Positions 6,943-7,799 of a stretch of DNA of 7,799 nt are shown here, one piece after another. Within the stretch, counting starts at the first letter, position 1. Every line of letters starts with the position of its first letter. Source of the DNA: Pseudomonadota bacterium (GTDB lineage Bacteria; Pseudomonadota; Alphaproteobacteria; Rhizobiales; Hyphomicrobiaceae); the NCBI GenBank assembly GCA_021813195.1, contig JAKALI010000169.1, positions 1 to 7,799 of the forward strand. Reading direction: 5' to 3'. The notes under the pieces were generated by a model, which did not search any database, was not told the DNA's origin, and worked only from the letters and a program-made list of their open reading frames with translations. Both the position numbers and the translations under genes were made by a program.

Positions 6943-6972
6943 CCCGCCGTCACCAAAATTTGGCGATAGCTC
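6943..6972 (-). repeat. IS256-family right inverted repeat
   Basis: Reverse-complement partner of 5556-5585, ending GGCGATAGCTC at 6972. No convincing outward -10 is seen at promoter distance from its TTGGCG (6960-6965), so a hybrid promoter driving the cupin gene is not supported. Confidence 0.92.
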
Positions 6973-6981
6973 TGATTTTTG
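6973..6981. repeat. Right 9-bp target duplication of the IS256-family element
   Basis: TGATTTTTG, identical to 5547-5555. Its last G is the first base of the GGAG ribosome-binding site of the cupin gene, so the insertion left that site intact. Confidence 0.93.
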
Positions 6982-6989
6982 GAGTGGAT

Positions 6990-7346
6990 ATGGAAATGGA
7001 ATCAAGAATATTTTCGGTAACAGAATATATTCGTCCGTCTGACGGCGAACCAATTCGTTCAGTGGTTCTGGAAACCAAGGACTCAGCAGTTGTTGTTTGG
7101 CATGCCCATCCTGGGCAAGAAATAACCGCTCATGTTCACCCGGACGGCCAAGATACTTGGACGGTTATCTCTGGAGAGGCTGAGTATTACCAAGGAGGCG
7201 GCAAAGTCGCTCATCTAAAGGCTGGAGATATTGCCATAGCAAAACCTGGCCAAGTGCATGGCGCTCTAAATACTAGTCCAGTGCCGTTTGTATTTGTCTC
7301 AGTGGTTGCATCTGGCAACGCGGGTTTTGCGTTGGCTGAAAAATAG
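6990..7346 (+). CDS. Small cupin-fold metal-binding protein, function unknown
   Basis: A 118-residue single-domain cupin. Motif 1 is G42-(X5)-H48-X-H50-(X4)-D55-(X6)-G62, matching the cupin pattern except that the usual Glu is Asp. Motif 2 is G79...P86-G87-(X2)-H90-(X3)-N94. H48, H50 and H90, perhaps with D55, would hold a metal ion. The substrate cannot be read from the sequence. The frame is open further upstream into the insertion sequence, but ATG 6990 has GGAG (6981-6984) 5 nt before it, and upstream codons belong to the IS; a second ATG lies at 6996. The gene is visibly AT-richer than tnpA or the IS, suggesting another origin. It forms a cassette with the downstream attC, beside cld, so a role in oxychlorine stress is a guess from context. 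Its original leader is cut by the IS. Confidence 0.85.
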   Translation: MEMESRIFSVTEYIRPSDGEPIRSVVLETKDSAVVVWHAHPGQEITAHVHPDGQDTWTVISGEAEYYQGGGKVAHLKAGDIAIAKPGQVHGALNTSPVPFVFVSVVASGNAGFALAEK

Positions 7347-7373
7347 TCTTTCTCAAATGTGTGCCCCAGAGAG

Positions 7374-7443
7374 TTCTAACCCATCCATCAACACGGACGC
7401 TGCGCGATGAAGCCGCGCCGCGCCGGCTAACTCCACGTTGAGC
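7374..7443 (+). other. attC-like integron recombination site after the cupin gene
   Basis: The 3' box GTTGAGC (7437-7443) fits GTTRRRY fully; the 5' box TTCTAAC (7374-7380) fits RYYYAAC at 6 of 7. L'' AACACGGACGC (7390-7400) pairs with L' GCGCCGGCT (7420-7428), with A7393 and A7397 bulged and one mismatch. A terminal hairpin, GCGCG (7402-7406) with CGCGC (7414-7418), closes it. The 70-bp size is typical of attC. The L'' block is nearly identical to that of the site after cld, including both bulged A positions, so the two come from the same integron lineage. It begins 28 nt after the cupin stop. Confidence 0.78.
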
Positions 7444-7745
7444 GTCAGCTTTCCATATGTCTGGGGGTCTGCAACGGGTCGGGTGCCGTCGCGTGCGCAG
7501 TGTCAAAGCTGACATGACTAATACATGAGATGGGCTGATGCTCGCCGTCCGGTCAGGCAGCTGCCCCCCTGCAGGACTCACAGCAGTTGTATGCCACCCG
7601 TCATCCGAGACGTCAGTCGGCCTCATCCAGACCGGAACAATCTGGACGTGACGTCCGGCTGGCATTGCCGTGATCGAAATGGCGGCTAGTGACACGACTG
7701 TTGGGTCTACCCCATCGACCGGGCGCGGGACAAGCCACGTTGATC
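7444..7745. other. Gene-free stretch between the last cassette and the right end
   Basis: No credible gene is seen on either strand; the minus-strand open frame overlapping it continues antisense into the cupin gene and its attC, and has low-complexity, unrecognisable content. Small inverted repeats are present: TGTCA-AAGC-TGACA (7501-7514), TCCAGA...TCTGGA (7626-7646) and a perfect palindrome GGACGT-G-ACGTCC (7644-7656). It may be remnant cargo or part of the transposon's original right end. Confidence 0.5.
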
Positions 7746-7783
7746 GGCTGACGGAATTTTCGGCGGTTCCGGCTTAGAACCCC
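7746..7783 (-). repeat. Right terminal inverted repeat (IRR), 38 bp
   Basis: Read on the minus strand from 7783, it starts GGGGTTCTAAGCCGGAACC and pairs with the left repeat at 35 of 38 positions. The outer end abuts the AATAA duplication. Confidence 0.96.
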
Positions 7784-7788
7784 AATAA
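7784..7788. repeat. Right target-site duplication AATAA
   Basis: Identical to 9-13. It marks the right border of the transposon; only 11 bp of host sequence follow. Confidence 0.95.
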
Positions 7789-7799
7789 TCGACGATCGC

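Larger units (their letters stand above)
5556..6972 (+). mobile_element. Complete IS256-family insertion sequence
   Basis: 1417 bp long, bounded by 30-bp inverted repeats starting GAGCTATCGCC (5556-5585 and 6943-6972, 27 of 30 identical; mismatches at repeat positions 12, 15 and 16) and flanked by a perfect 9-bp duplication. It carries one intact Mutator/IS256-type transposase. It sits inside the cargo, between the first attC-like site and the cupin gene, so it arrived after the cassettes were side by side. It separates the cupin gene from any promoter it shared with cld. Confidence 0.95.
14..7783. mobile_element. Complete Tn3-family transposon carrying chlorite dismutase cargo
   Basis: Both ends begin GGGGTTCTAAGCC and match at 35 of 38 positions when one is read as the reverse complement. 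Directly outside them is the same 5-bp sequence, AATAA, as expected from Tn3-type replicative transposition. Inside are a Tn3-family transposase, a serine resolvase, a putative res region, a toxin-antitoxin pair and cargo genes, so the element has everything needed to transpose and to resolve cointegrates. Its length is 7770 bp, of which 1426 bp are a nested IS256-family element plus its duplicated target. Removing the transposon would rejoin host sequence as CGCCTCGC-AATAA-TCGACGATCGC. Confidence 0.97.

Noticed and set aside
7273..7695. 140-codon minus-strand frame near the right end
   Set aside because: Runs through the cupin gene and attC in antisense; no recognisable content or start signal.

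Overview
The window is almost exactly one complete Tn3-family transposon. Imperfect 38-bp terminal inverted repeats (35/38 identical) sit at 14-51 and 7746-7783. They are bracketed by a perfect 5-bp target duplication, AATAA, at 9-13 and 7784-7788. The element is therefore 7770 bp long, with only 8 and 11 bp of host DNA visible outside the duplication. The high GC content and the gene types fit a Proteobacterium, probably of Pseudomonas or beta-proteobacterial type, but the flanks are too short to name the host.

Left half, the transposition module. tnpA (3075-46, minus) and tnpR (3665-3072, minus) overlap by 4 bp (ATGA). A resolution-site (res) region with repeated CGGAAAAC-type half-sites lies upstream of tnpR at about 3666-3804. 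A type II toxin-antitoxin pair (3904-4182 and 4179-4463, plus, overlapping as GTGA) runs divergently from the other side of res. Toxin-antitoxin genes next to res are a known arrangement in this transposon family.

Right half, the cargo. After about 400 bp of apparently non-coding DNA comes a full-length chlorite dismutase of the short, dimeric lineage (cld, 4870-5430), with heme-ligand His114 and catalytic Arg127 both present. Next is a small cupin-fold protein (6990-7346). A complete IS256-family insertion sequence (5556-6972, 9-bp duplication TGATTTTTG) has landed between them, just upstream of the cupin ribosome-binding site. About 300 bp of non-coding DNA then leads to the right inverted repeat.

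Main finding. Both cargo genes are followed by sequences with the architecture of integron attC recombination sites (5425-5505 and 7374-7443). Each has R'' and R' ends, an L''/L' stem with bulged bases at the same positions, and an inner hairpin. The cld stop codon lies inside the R'' box of its attC, as is usual for gene cassettes. No integron integrase is present. The cargo thus looks like a two-cassette, integrase-less array encoding chlorite detoxification, carried by a Tn3 transposon with its own resolvase and toxin-antitoxin pair, and later hit by an IS256 element. The likely benefit to the host is survival of chlorite or related oxychlorine disinfectant stress; this is inferred from the cld family, not shown by the sequence.
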